NCBI GenBank assembly: GCA_033558025.1
Contig: JAUCEF010000018.1
Coordinates: 3,596,001 to 3,660,000, forward strand
DNA: 64,000 nt
Source: Phytophthora sp. 'mugwort'
Taxonomy: Eukaryota > Oomycota > Peronosporomycetes > Peronosporales > Peronosporaceae
Reading direction: 5' to 3'
Shown here: piece after piece, positions 12,480 to 22,793 of the stretch
How the letters are laid out: every line of letters starts with the position of its first letter
Position numbering within the stretch: the first letter of the stretch is position 1
Program-made: the position numbers and the translations under genes
The notes under the pieces: generated by a model
What the model was told of the DNA's origin: nothing
The model's input: the letters and a program-made list of their open reading frames with translations, nothing else
Database searches by the model: none

Positions 12480-14242
12480 TGAACAGTAAATGGTATTAGC
12501 AACAACAACGATTTCTTAACCAGCAATACACTGTCGTTGCACTTCCCATCCGTTTTTCGGAATATACTACAAATGAAATCATTATGCTTCGTACTAGCTA
12601 TACCTTGCTTACTTTCTCTACTTCAACTACTCCGGATGATACGGAACAGACTCCCGACCGCCTTTAAGATCTTCTTCGACTGGTGCAACCTTCCCCTTAA
12701 CCAGCGCCGATGGGAGAGGTTGGATGAGGCACCCGCGCGATATTTGAGGACGTCATGCCTTACGTCAACTAACCCATACTCGAATATCTGGAGCCGCAAT
12801 CAAGCAGCGGCTCGACGCGGTACCTCATGCGCGCATCCAAAACAAGGCCCGTCTCATTGAGGCAGTATTGCGGGGCGACGACGCCGGCGAGACCTAGTAA
12901 GTTTCACCAACTGGTGCTGACCTGAGCGGCCGTCCAACCTACCAGATGCGCACTATTCTGGACGACGGTGCATCAACGGGAGAATATTGTTCCTAACCGC
13001 TTGGGAGCCCACGCTGAAGCTTGCCGTCAGGCAAAGTCACAGTTATTGACACCGTATTAGCGCCTCAGGGTTGCGCGCGCCTACATAGAGGCTGAAGCAG
13101 CGGAAGAGTAGTGAACAATGCATTTATTACATGACATTTCATTAAGGGCTGCACTTGCTACGCATTGAGCTATGCAGCACTAAAGAACACGCAATGGCAC
13201 GAAGCATGGTGCAATCCCAGCCATTAACAGGAACAGTGCAGGGGCCGGCCCGTTAACATGTTCCGCACATGCCAGGTTCACACCGCGCTGCGACAACGCA
13301 TCGAGTCCATTCGTCGCCGTCCGTGGCTTGGGGGTACTGCCGTGCAGCCTCGCGGGCACCTGGCACGCAGCGCTCCCCCGCATCGAGTGCGTCCTGGTTT
13401 GGGTGGCTTGATGTGCTCGGACAAAAAGAAGGAATAAGCTTCTTTGGGGCGCTACGTGACCGAGCCGCGGGGTGGATGATCCTCATCCTCCTGCGCCTTC
13501 CTTTCTGATCTACTAGCCACCCCACATTTCTGTGTGCACATCGCAGATCAGCGTGTGATTTCCCTACTTGTCGGCGAAGATTGCGTTGCAGATGGTGCGG
13601 CTGAGAGCGACATGGTGCTAGGTGCCACCAGAATGGTTGTAACTTATTCTACGTAACTAAAACAATGAGGTTTGCCAGCAGGCTGCGGCATTGAGTCGTG
13701 TTATGTTATGATAAGAGTTTGGTTGCCAACCATATTGGCAATCAATTCAAAACTAAATTGTGGTACCTGCATTAATATCTTCTTCAAGTATTGCAATACA
13801 TTTTCCGAAATATCTGATTAGACTATAATTTGATGGGAGGTGGTGGGAAAAATTGTCGTAACCTATTTTGGTCTTTGCTGCTCGATCGATATATTAAACT
13901 TGCGCGCTATCTATCCTGCATTAAACTCAGTCCATTCTCTGACTATTAAGAAAAACACATAAGAATACCCGTAGATTTACTTACGTCAACTACAACAGTG
14001 CAGTACTACACTTGCCACTTCTGGAGTTGCTAGCTTTTCAACAATTCCTAGTTTAAAATATCAATATGCTTTTGGTAATACTTGTCCAGTTCTTTGGAGT
14101 TGAGTAGTGGGCGGAGCAACGACGACAGTTGGAAGGCTTTGCCTGCATCCGGCGCCACTCGTACGGTCAGGATTTTGAATGGCACAAACCAGTGTCTTTG
14201 GGTATTAGTATTTATTTTCGGTTGGCAAAAGCTGCATTCGAA
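12480..14242. other. No supported gene
   Basis: A 107-aa open frame on plus at 12537-12860 has an upper part of hydrophobic residues and a tail reading NPYSNIWSRNQAAARR. It has no domain I recognise and probably belongs to a decayed repeat. From 13100 to 14240 neither strand has a sustained reading frame, and the sequence becomes AT-rich after about 13620. Confidence 0.4.
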
Positions 14243-14521
14243 CTACTCGCTCTCTACGTTCTTTATATCAAGAACCCAAAGACCTGAACACCCTTGCGCT
14301 AGTCTGTTTCTCACAATAATGTCCAGACGCTCCTCCACATCGTCCAAACGATCCCTGAAGACTTTCTTGCGGTCAGGCTCTTCGCGGAATGCATTGATTG
14401 TTTCCATCTGGATACCAACAACATATCCATCCTTCACGATGAGGGCAGGACCAGAATCTCCAGCGTACGTTGGACACGAATACGTATGTGTCTTCTGTGA
14501 GAATTGCATATCCCAGTAGCT
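14243..14521 (-). pseudogene. Trypsin-like peptidase, C-terminal fragment
   Basis: The 88-codon minus frame contains SCPTYAGDSGPALIVKDGYVVGI. GDSG is the loop around the catalytic Ser of chymotrypsin-fold (S1-like) peptidases, and the following VxDGYVVGI strand also fits that fold. The frame continues upstream of the ATG at 14509 for a few codons (FSYWD) and is then lost. The His and Asp parts of the catalytic triad are absent from the adjoining sequence, so this is a fragment or a terminal exon of a dead gene. Its tail is charged and helical (DRLDDVEERLD). Confidence 0.55.
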
Positions 14522-15340
14522 AAAATCTTCCTAATTTTTTTTTTTAATAAACACTCCTTTTTAAAAACCACGTCAACGTAAATGACTTGTGCGATTAGAC
14601 CGGTACAGCACACAAGAACCCATTAGTTTTTGCCCAGGTGCCGTGGCGGCACAACCGAGTCGGCACTAACTGTGACCATCACCGGAAGCTGAGGATGCAG
14701 TGCAACCTGTTCTGGTGAGCACCTATTTCGGCTACAATATGATTGAAGGCCTCATGTCGCCTACATATGTACTATCAAAGACTTCGATTCAAAGCTAATC
14801 ACTGAAGAACCCGCTGAGACCGCGCTGCGACGATTGACAGCAAACGCCTATCCTCGTGGAAGCCAGCAAGCTGCTTTCGGAAGCAGCCATCCATCGATGG
14901 ACACTTACTTGATTTGATTACGGTGCACGCGGACACAGCATAAATTTATTCATGTGGATGGGGTGTAACGCACCCATGCCGCCACCCTGTGTGACTCTGT
15001 CATGCTGGCCAAAGGCGGCTGGCGCAACCGACACGCCATTTATCATTGCACCATCGCTAGTAGCGATTCGCTACAGTACGCCGACAGGGCAGCGGAAATT
15101 TACCTGAAAATCAGAATACTTAAAGAAGGTGTTGAGCCCGCCTATGACTCCAGAGGGTGGAATAGGGCGTTTCCCGGTCCTTTCTGAGCCGTATTATCAG
15201 CCAATTGCCCTTTTTCCCTAATCTTGAATCGCCTTTCACCCAATCGGTGCGTAATCAGCGGCCATCAAGGCTTCAAGCGAGAGAGAGACGACCGCGAGCT
15301 CATTTGTGGAAGAGCTGCGAAGGTATTAGCTGTGCAAGGT
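14522..15340. other. No supported gene; probable upstream region of the next gene
   Basis: A 61-codon frame at 15002-15187 has no recognisable feature. Frame openness continues from 15224 into the next gene, but no ATG occurs before 15341. The last 120 bases may therefore be 5' UTR. Confidence 0.35.
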
Positions 15341-16411
15341 ATGCGCGAGGACGTCGCTCCGCTTTTGATGGACGAGGACGACGAGCTGACCGAGTTCTAC
15401 CCACTCGACAGCCTGGTCGAGGAGCCACCGCTGCAGCGCCAGCAGCCGGACGAAACGCCCGTGATGCGCAGCAGCCGCCCATCGGTGGAGACCGTGACCG
15501 GTGGACCCTGGACGACGTCCCGCGACCAAGTCGCACTGCAGTTATTCTGGCAGGGCTACGACGCTTACGTGACGTGCAAGGACAAGGAGAGCGTGGCCCC
15601 GTGCTTCTACAACGCGCAGTGCGCCGGTCAGACAGCCGACAATGAGTTCGTGCAGATCGTACCTGTTGACGAGGTGCGCGAGCGCCACATCCTGGACGAG
15701 ATGCGCGTGCAGCTCGTATCCGTCAGCTCTGGCAAATACTTACGCGCCACGCACGTGTCCAAGTTCCTCAAGTGGTCCCGCACACGCGATGAGCAGACCG
15801 TCTTCGTGATCCAAATCGTCGACCGCAAGCCGCTCACATCGAGCTCCAAGTTCACCCTCACCAGCTGCTTCTGGCCTGATCGTGCCGTCGGATTCACGCA
15901 GACGTTTCCGCTCGGCGGCGGTCGCGCGGTCGACAAGGCCATTGGCTTTCTAACACTTGAGAAGAGGAAGACTCAGGCTCCGCTGTTATTTCCCATCCGG
16001 CTCAGAGCAGTGGTGCGCTCGCAGCGAGACGACCGAGGGTCAATCGTGGCCAGGTTTCGACGGCCCACGCCTTTCGTAACGGCTATCGACATGTTGTTCA
16101 TTGGTGAGGAGGATGCCGATACAGTGAGTGACATCCCATTGGCCCGTGTGGCGTCACCGCCATATTCGGGCACCAATTCCACTGGAGAGCACTCATCGAT
16201 CGGCGGCCGCCTATCCGGCTCGGAGGACGAGATCTGGGAGAACTGTACATTTTGTGGTGTTTTGTTCCGTGCGCGCGGTGATCTCGTCGCTCACATTCGC
16301 GACACGCACGGTGAAATCTTGCATCGCGAGTCAGTACCAGGAACGTTTTGCACGCACTGCGGCACGCGGCGAGTCAATGGCCGCTGCACGCGTTGCACAC
16401 AGGATGCCTAA
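15341..16411 (+). CDS. Conserved-looking protein with C2H2 finger and zinc ribbon, 356 aa
   Basis: Single open frame; the first in-frame ATG is at 15341. I do not recognise a named family. Residues about 121-165 (RVQLVSVSSGKYLRATHVS, then FVIQIVDR) have the pattern of a fascin-like beta-trefoil repeat: hydrophobic strand, SGKYL turn, then F-I. Residues 302-323 form a textbook C2H2 finger (C-x2-C-x12-H-x4-H, ending HIRDTH). Residues 337-352 form a four-Cys ribbon (C-x2-C-x8-C-x2-C). The N-terminus is acidic (MDEDDELTEF). No signal peptide or membrane span is seen, so it is likely intracellular, possibly binding nucleic acid or lipid/actin-like ligands; that is inference. GC-rich, third-position-biased codon use supports a real gene. 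Confidence 0.75.
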   Translation: MREDVAPLLMDEDDELTEFYPLDSLVEEPPLQRQQPDETPVMRSSRPSVETVTGGPWTTSRDQVALQLFWQGYDAYVTCKDKESVAPCFYNAQCAGQTADNEFVQIVPVDEVRERHILDEMRVQLVSVSSGKYLRATHVSKFLKWSRTRDEQTVFVIQIVDRKPLTSSSKFTLTSCFWPDRAVGFTQTFPLGGGRAVDKAIGFLTLEKRKTQAPLLFPIRLRAVVRSQRDDRGSIVARFRRPTPFVTAIDMLFIGEEDADTVSDIPLARVASPPYSGTNSTGEHSSIGGRLSGSEDEIWENCTFCGVLFRARGDLVAHIRDTHGEILHRESVPGTFCTHCGTRRVNGRCTRCTQDA

Positions 16412-16969
16412 AGCGAAGAAATATTTAAGCTGGAGCAGAGTGACATGGGCATACGATCGCTCATGCGGATGTATATTTGTATTTTGCCGATAAATTAAAA
16501 GAAAGTATTTCCACGCCAACCCATTGACATCGTTCATCACCGATCGCGAACAGCCCCGGTCGTAATCACCATTGGACTAACTTGTCAATAATAGCATCTT
16601 TATGCATTGTACAGTCGTCATGTTACTAGGAAATGGACATGCATTCTCGACGAGTCGTTATAGTCACTTCACCCAACAAATACATGAAAGTTACCGAGGT
16701 TTTGGAATATGATAACAGTCAATTTTTGTCCAGTTTCCTTAACTGCTTGTAGTTGTATATAGATTGGTAACGAACCAGTATCATTAGAATTTAAAAATGG
16801 AGGTTTTTCTGATTGCGTCGACATACGTAGTACAGAACTATCACTTTTGCGGTCTACAGTACTGCATTTTCTGGGGCCAGGCTTGCTTGGTCACACAGAC
16901 GCGCTGCCATACTCAACGTCTTCACCAGAACTGAAAACCCAACACCGACGTCAAGCGGATCAAGTGACA
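16412..16969. other. Intergenic; upstream region of COX17
   Basis: AT-rich with no sustained frame. An open frame without stops precedes the COX17 start from 16847, but its upstream part does not resemble Cox17. The last 120 bases are probably 5' UTR. Confidence 0.5.
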
Positions 16970-17167
16970 ATGGCCGAGAAGGAGTGCACCGCGAAAGTGA
17001 CCGAGGGCCCCGTACTGGGCAAGTCCGGTAAGAAGATCTGCTGCTCCTGCCCAACCACCAAGCAGGCGCGCGACCTGTGCATCGTCAACAACGGCGAAGA
17101 GAACTGCAAGGACATCATCGAGGCGCACAAGGCCTGCCTGCGCAGCGAGGGCTTCACAATTAAGTAA
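16970..17167 (+). CDS. COX17: Cytochrome c oxidase copper chaperone Cox17
   Basis: 65 aa, the usual Cox17 size. The start MAEKECTAK at 16970 has a good context (ACAATGG) and removes a poor 41-codon extension upstream. The copper-binding KICCSCP motif lies at residues about 22-28. A twin CX9C fold follows (Cys before PTTKQARDLC, then ENCKDIIEAHKACLRSEGF). Cox17 carries Cu(I) in the mitochondrial intermembrane space to Sco1 and Cox11 for assembly of complex IV, and is oxidised by the Mia40 system. AATAAA at 17282-17287 is a likely polyadenylation signal. It faces the 3' end of the SUMO protease gene. No intron. Confidence 0.95.
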   Translation: MAEKECTAKVTEGPVLGKSGKKICCSCPTTKQARDLCIVNNGEENCKDIIEAHKACLRSEGFTIK

Positions 17168-17394
17168 GCTGCGACTAAGCTGCGACTCCATACATGTAGT
17201 AGAAGCAGACAGCAACGCGCAGACCCCCCAAAAAAGTCTACACGTATATATCAATACTACGCGAGCGACAACAGCGTCAATAATAAAAACAACACAGAGG
17301 CTACTCTGAAAGTCATGAACATGGTAGTGTTAATTGTTCTCTGCCTTGCTGTCACTGACAATCGTTAAAAAAACACATCTCGAGGGCTTATCGT

Positions 17395-19536
17395 CTATAA
17401 CCCTTCTTCTTCGAGTGGAATGTATCCTCTGCTAACGTGGAGTACCATGCGATGCCGGTGGAACGGAATGTCTTTCTGCGAGAAAGTCAGCGGCTGCGGA
17501 GAGCATCACCAAAATAATGATTAGCTAGCGACCAATCGTTCAATAGAAATACTTCGTTGCTGTACGCACTTTATTTTGGGCGAGGTAGTCTGCAAACATG
17601 CACGAGAAGACGCCACAGTCGAATCCATTCTTCTGCTGAGGTGTGTCAGGCGTCGTGGTCACCAGCTCCCACCCTTCATCATCGAATTTCTGCTTCTTCT
17701 TGTGCTCTGACTCGTCGTGTAAATAGCTGAAGGACGACGGATTGTAAGCAGGTGCAAGTACAGACTACCGAAGCAGATTGGCCACAACCTACCTAAATAG
17801 CACTTTAAGGCATGCAGCCCCCCCTCCTTGCATGGAATCATAATACTGGATGCGCTTTTCCGACATGAAGATGACAGCCATACACCAGTGCATCTGTATA
17901 CACACAGATGTTAGCCAGGAGCTGGAATATCCCCATAGCAGATGACAACCGCACTTACGTTGCCGACGTTAACCGGCATAAAAATCTTGTCCATCCCAAA
18001 CAGATCAATCTACACGAACAATCGACCGGCATTTTAATGACGTCCGCCATAGCATTGCAGGAGCAGTGTGAGCAGACATAAACAAACCTACCTTTCTTGT
18101 CCACCGGCGAACGTTAATAAAGTTGTAGCCATTTTCCGACACCTTTGAGTAGAAGAACGAGTTAAAGAAGTGGCTGCGCTTCGGCAAAACACCAGCATTG
18201 ACCAACGCCTCATCGCGATCGCCCATCATCTGGAAATAAAAGTTGATCACCTGAAATTGCACACAACCGACTGTCACGGTTAAAAAAATAGTCCACATCG
18301 CTGCGTCGCATTAATAAATGCTCCTCGCGAACCTCATCATTCAGCCACTGCGTGGGTAGCAAGCACTGCAGGTGGCGGCGTGTGATGTCCACGTTGTATT
18401 TCTGGATGAGGACCTCCTCCATGGGACCTTCGTGTAGTGCATCTTCGACAATCTCAAGTAGCTCTGGCGGTAGCTCCTTGTTGCGAGACTTCTCTTCTTC
18501 TTCCTTAAACGCCTCTGTGGAGATTTCGTATATAGCGTGAAGTAACACCTCTTTCAAAATAGTCTGAGCAGCATAGGGCAACACAACAGATCGCAAAAGT
18601 CAGCACCACATACCACCGCATGAAAAAATAATACAAGTTACGAACATTTGCCTCCCGCTCCGCACGGTTGTAGAATAGTCGATCCGCCTCGGACGTGCAC
18701 GACAGGCGCTGCGCACGGAGTTTCTCTGCGACCAACGCCGCCACACACACGTGCCTTGGCATTAGTAAACAACACAAAACGACCAGTATATCAAACTACG
18801 CTTGTAACCTTACCTTCCAGCTCTGCAATTTCTTCGTCTCGAGACTTCGCTGTGTTGCTGCTTTCATCCGTGGTACCGGTGCTAAATATCAACACGGGGT
18901 TCACTTCCTTGTCCTCCTCATTGCTAGACTGCGTAGGCTTAATTTCCTCCAGGTATGATAAGTACATCAGCTTGAATCATAGATGAAATGCAATGCATTT
19001 CCAAAATACTCACCTTTGTCTCACTGTCATCGGCAGTCGCAACTTGCTTGCCCCCCTTGATAACCGACCGCTTCTCCATCAATTCGACGCTAAAAGTACC
19101 GCCAATCTTTCGCTGATCTCTGCGTCCATTGAGTTCGTTTTGCAGCATCCTGAACTTGTCTTGATTGCTCTTACGCTGCTCGCGCGCGTGGTTCACCTTC
19201 TCGAAGACCAACTTCTGCTTCTTCTTGGCCGACGGACCGTAGTCCTCGTAGTTTATTTCCTCTAGACGTCTTCGGAACTTGGCTAAGCTGAGATGCTCTG
19301 CGCTTGACACCTCCTGACGCACCGACAGACCCGTGTAGTCGTGTGTGGCAAGGGGCGGCTTGATCAAATCCACGGGGAAGTCCCGCTGCAAGTTACGACT
19401 GTGGCTAGTCGCGTCCCACACGCGGTGCCCGTAGCGCCGCTCGTCTTGGAGCACCTGCGTCTGCTGCTACAATAGCGTACACGATAGGTCAGTCACAGGG
19501 GCCACACGAGGCTACTAAGATGCAAGCACGCACCAT
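17395..19536 (-). CDS. SUMO-specific protease (Ulp1/SENP, peptidase C48), 10 exons
   Basis: Exons by eye (high to low): 19536-19534, 19466-19014, 18946-18814, 18725-18646, 18563-18333, 18250-18092, 18009-17959, 17893-17793, 17726-17570, 17493-17395. They sum to 489 codons (488 aa) with every phase consistent. All introns are GT-AG (39-91 bp), two of them with GTTCG donors. Exon 1 holds only the ATG. Residues 1-230 are a charged, low-conservation regulatory region. The C48 domain begins at about 278 (DITRRHLQCLLPTQWLNDEVI) and includes HFFNSFFYSKV and VRRWTRKV. The catalytic residues are all present: His372 (HW), Asp389 (YYDS), Gln435 and Cys441 (QKNGFDCGVF). The C-terminal PLTFSQKDIPFHRHRM is the family's last helix. 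It would process SUMO precursors and remove SUMO from proteins, in the nucleus. The exon 3 acceptor could alternatively be near 18974, adding nine residues. Confidence 0.9.
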
Positions 19537-19815
19537 TCGGGATGTACTCCTTCCTCCCCTTTTAAACAAAACGCAAATGTTGGACTACGACGGCGAATGA
19601 AAGGTGTGCACTAGTACCATAATCACGAAATCGGAACGCAAAATATTACATTTAAAGCCCGGAAAACTAACGCTTTGTGTCATGTTCGTCACCGTTACCG
19701 GTACGTCCATTGGCTTTGGCTGTGGTGCCTACCTGATAGATAAAGGAGTCGTGTGCACAAGAACATTCGCACACGCAACGGGTACAAGACTCGGGTGCTC
19801 GATGCAGCCACTACT
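19537..19815. other. Intergenic, between SUMO protease start and kinase end
   Basis: About 280 bases holding the promoter/5' UTR of the SUMO protease and the 3' end of the kinase, both minus strand. No domain-bearing frame. Confidence 0.5.
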
Positions 19816-21084
19816 TCACAATTCCTTGGTCGCCTTGACGATGACCGGGTGCTCAAGCACTTGGTCCGCCGAGAGTCGGTGGCGCGGATCTTTCTCCAAC
19901 AGCCCGCGGAGCAGTTCCTTAATCTCCGCTGGGACGTCGTGCCATACCGGCAACAGGAATGACACGGGCTCCGTCTTGACGCGCAGCAAAACTTCTTCCT
20001 CTGTAGAGCAACCTGTGAGATCGAACGGGTGGCGACCTGAAATGAGGATGTACAGGATGCACCCGAGCGCCCACATGTCCATGGCCGCTGTCATATCCTG
20101 ACATTGGAGGACCTCAGGAGGCCAGTAGCACCGCGTTCCCGACAGTGTTGAAGGACGTGCCTTACCAGCCGATTCTGGTTGTGATGCCCGTCCGGCCGAC
20201 CCGAAGTCGATAATCTTAAGCGTGACGTCCTCGTTCTCGTTTGCGTCTCCACGCGTGGTGCTGCCTTTGATGTCACAATTGACCAGAGCCATGATGTTTT
20301 CAGGCTTGAGATCGCGGTGGATGATATCTTCCTGGTGCATGAACTGTAATGCACCAGCCAACTGCGACACGAGCTGGAGCGACCACGTGGCGTTCAGTGT
20401 GTGGTGCTTCTCCACGAACGAATGGAGCGAGATGCCCGGCACGTACTCAAGCACAATGTAGTGAAAATCGTTGTGGTAATAAGATCCTTCGTAGCCCACG
20501 ATGTATTCATGACCGCCAGCACGCTCGAGACGCTCCAGCGCCATCTTCTCGCGCTCCACCTCCTTCTGGTTCGCTGCGATGTCCTGAACCATCTTCACTG
20601 CCGCCACGCGTCCGGACTGCTTATGCACGCACTGCATCACGACGCCAAAGGAGCCGCAGCCCAGCAATTTCTTCGGTTCGTACTCGGCGTCAAAGTACAT
20701 TGAAATGGTATTGTTGTCGTCGCTATCGTCGCACAAGTTGCAGTTGCCGCGTCGGATCACCGGTTCGTGATCTCCATTCTCTTCCTCCTCGTCTCCCTCC
20801 AGTGCTTTGCACAGTGCCTTGCTACCTGCAATAGCCGTCATAGCGGCCAATGCCGTCCCCACAGCCAGCAGATCCTTGCTGTTCCAGCTTCCAGTACTTT
20901 GATCTTCTGCCACGTGGCGCCACGGGTGCATACGAAATCGCGCGGCGTCCCCGAGACTCGCGCCCTCCGACGGTATTGCCAAGTCCGTCGCCAAGTGCAA
21001 AGCGTTACGCGCCAACACAAGCGCCCGCATGCCACTGCCGCCCACTCGCAGCGCGTGCTGAATGCCAACCTTGGCGGGCACCAT
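19816..21084 (-). CDS. Ser/Thr protein kinase with N-terminal membrane-like segment, 422 aa
   Basis: Single exon from ATG at 21084 to TGA at 19816. All kinase landmarks are intact: glycine loop GCGSFGVV (142-149), ATP-binding Lys164 in AAVKM, catalytic loop HRDLKPENIM (256-265), DFG at 293-295, PPE in place of APE (322-324) and DMWALGCILYIL (336-347). The order and the DxWxxGxxxYxLxxGxxPF pattern fit the CAMK/calmodulin-kinase-like group. Residues about 71-94 (DLLAVGTALAAMTAIAGSKALCKAL) are a moderately hydrophobic helix that may anchor the protein or form part of an organelle-targeting region; the first 60 residues are basic with little acid, like a mitochondrial presequence. An acidic linker (EGDEEEENGD) follows. 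Its substrate is unknown. It is divergently placed with the beta-propeller gene. Confidence 0.9.
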   Translation of the reverse strand: MVPAKVGIQHALRVGGSGMRALVLARNALHLATDLAIPSEGASLGDAARFRMHPWRHVAEDQSTGSWNSKDLLAVGTALAAMTAIAGSKALCKALEGDEEEENGDHEPVIRRGNCNLCDDSDDNNTISMYFDAEYEPKKLLGCGSFGVVMQCVHKQSGRVAAVKMVQDIAANQKEVEREKMALERLERAGGHEYIVGYEGSYYHNDFHYIVLEYVPGISLHSFVEKHHTLNATWSLQLVSQLAGALQFMHQEDIIHRDLKPENIMALVNCDIKGSTTRGDANENEDVTLKIIDFGSAGRASQPESAGKARPSTLSGTRCYWPPEVLQCQDMTAAMDMWALGCILYILISGRHPFDLTGCSTEEEVLLRVKTEPVSFLLPVWHDVPAEIKELLRGLLEKDPRHRLSADQVLEHPVIVKATKEL

Positions 21085-21524
21085 CTGTTGCCTTGTTCGA
21101 ATCTTGTTCCGCTAGTTGCCTAATGACCTCACGTTCGCTCTCCTGTCTAGCGTGTCTTCGCTTGTTCCTGTGCCTGCCTCCGAAGCGTCTCTAGTGCGCA
21201 CTTCTCATCAGCGTTGAAACTGGTGACTTGTATCCGCGAACAATTCAGCACCTCCCCTTTTCCAGCAACTATAACGGCTGTTTGTATGAAAACCACTTGG
21301 GAGTTGCACTCTCTTGCGGCAACTGGTCGCGCGCAAAGTGATGGCTCCACCTTGTAGGTGCAATAGGTGCAACATGCCCGTTTCGCCAGGCGATGACAGA
21401 TACTCTACCGCGAAAATTTGTCGATCGTTCTAACTGTGAAAATCACTAGCGACGGGTGTGAGATGTATTCATACCGAATTATTGCCTTGCGCGAAGATGG
21501 ATGGATGGAGAATCTCGTGATTAA
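21085..21524. promoter_or_regulatory. Shared divergent promoter region (kinase / beta-propeller gene)
   Basis: About 440 bases between two divergent ATGs at 21084 (minus) and 21525 (plus); 527 bases if the second gene starts at 21612. Both promoters must lie here. No specific element was identified with confidence. Confidence 0.55.
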
Positions 21525-22793
21525 ATGGTGGTGCTGTGGGAACTGTGTGACGAATGGTCCTGCATAGAAACGACAAGAAGGTCACTCTACCGAGGGAAGG
21601 AACAAGACTCGATGGCCGATACCGAGCTGTTCGTGTGCTCGGCAAAGCTGGACGGCTTCCCGCCCTTCCCGACGTGGAATGGGACGATCGCAGCGCCAGA
21701 AAAGGACACACGCGGATTCTGCAGTGTTTTGGGCGCCGACGGGGAGTTGGTGGTGCTGCAGAAAAGTCGGAATGACGACCCCAACAGCAGCTTCCGCATC
21801 CTAAAGGTGCTGCCGTCTGCGGAGGAAGAGTCCTCGAGCTTCTGCCAGTGCTGGACAAACGATGGAGCGGTGGTGGCTTCGGCGCGCGGTAGGTGTGCGA
21901 TATTTTATAGTAGCGACGGGTTTAAGGTGGTGGCGAGGCTGCGGCTACATTATTCGGTAACGTCCATGGACATCACGAAGCGGCGCAGGACGGCAGCGAG
22001 TTCAGGCGATGATGCAGAGCTCCTGCTGATAGTGGGCACAGCATTCGGGGCATTGCTGTACAATCTGTTTCTGGACCATGGTGGAGAGGGCTGGGGTGGT
22101 TCTGGCGGTGCTGAGAATGAAACACCAGAACAAGAGCTGACGCCTCTGGCAAGTGTGCACGATGGGATTGCTGTTTGTTTCGTTAAGTTCTCGAGCGATG
22201 GCCGTTTTGCTGCGTTAGGTACCATGGATGGCAGACTATTTTTGCGGAGGCTGGACTCCCATATGGACGACGTGCTAGCAACGTTTGGGACCAGCGTACT
22301 GTCCAGAGTGCTGAGTGCTCCGCGGATCACAAGCATGAGCTTTTCCGGGTGCAGCACGAAGCTCGTTGTGGCAACGAGGAAGGGCAACGTCTACGTATAT
22401 GGCCATTCATCGGAGACAGGCCAGTGGCAGGCGTTGCCGAGCTGCAAGCATCTTAGTGCGAACCCCAATCGGCAAGCAGGTGGTGCTGCTGTTGTTAGCA
22501 AGGCAGCCACAGCGGCCCAGACTCTGGTTACCTGCTGGGGGCCCGTGTTCGTGGTGTGCTCGCGCGCCGTGACTTCGCGGCTGGAGATGTACGATTTCGC
22601 TTCGGGCTGTCTACTGCACTCGCTGCAGCTTGCGCCGGCTAGTGCACCTGCTGCGGCATTGAACCAATGCGTGGTCACGGGCATCTGTACCGCGACGCTA
22701 GGTGGACGGTCCTCAAGACTACTGTGCCACGATACCAGCGCCAACGTTGCCGTGGTCGAGTGGCCCTTCCTGGATGCGATTGCTCGTAGGTAA
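21525..22793 (+). CDS. WD40-like beta-propeller protein
   Basis: Single exon, 422 aa from ATG 21525. An in-frame ATG at 21612 (MADTELFVC) may be the real start, giving 393 aa. WD-like units are recognisable although terminal WD dipeptides are mostly lost: FCQCWTNDGAVVASARGRCAIFY, ICVFKFSSDGRFAALGTMDGRLFL-like at about 228-248, and ITSMSFSGCSTKLVVATRKGNVYVY at about 277-301. Each shows the strand-turn-strand of a propeller blade (S-x-D/G-x-x-x-A-x-x-T/A-x-x-G). No signal peptide. Beta-propellers of this kind act as scaffolds; no particular complex can be named. AATAAA at 22828-22833 may be the polyadenylation signal. Confidence 0.75.
   Translation: MVVLWELCDEWSCIETTRRSLYRGKEQDSMADTELFVCSAKLDGFPPFPTWNGTIAAPEKDTRGFCSVLGADGELVVLQKSRNDDPNSSFRILKVLPSAEEESSSFCQCWTNDGAVVASARGRCAIFYSSDGFKVVARLRLHYSVTSMDITKRRRTAASSGDDAELLLIVGTAFGALLYNLFLDHGGEGWGGSGGAENETPEQELTPLASVHDGIAVCFVKFSSDGRFAALGTMDGRLFLRRLDSHMDDVLATFGTSVLSRVLSAPRITSMSFSGCSTKLVVATRKGNVYVYGHSSETGQWQALPSCKHLSANPNRQAGGAAVVSKAATAAQTLVTCWGPVFVVCSRAVTSRLEMYDFASGCLLHSLQLAPASAPAAALNQCVVTGICTATLGGRSSRLLCHDTSANVAVVEWPFLDAIARR

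Noticed and set aside
12537..12860. A 107-aa gene
   Set aside because: No domain, AT/GC shift in the middle, and it lies among transposon debris.
15224..15340. N-terminal extension of the zinc-finger protein to 15224
   Set aside because: The codon at 15224 is TTG and no ATG occurs before 15341 in that frame; TTG is not an expected start in a nuclear eukaryotic gene.
16847..16969. 41-codon N-terminal extension of Cox17
   Set aside because: It would double the protein with sequence unlike Cox17; the ATG at 16970 gives the normal length.
19919..21194. Several plus- and minus-strand frames overlapping the kinase
   Set aside because: Shadows of a fully recognisable kinase frame.
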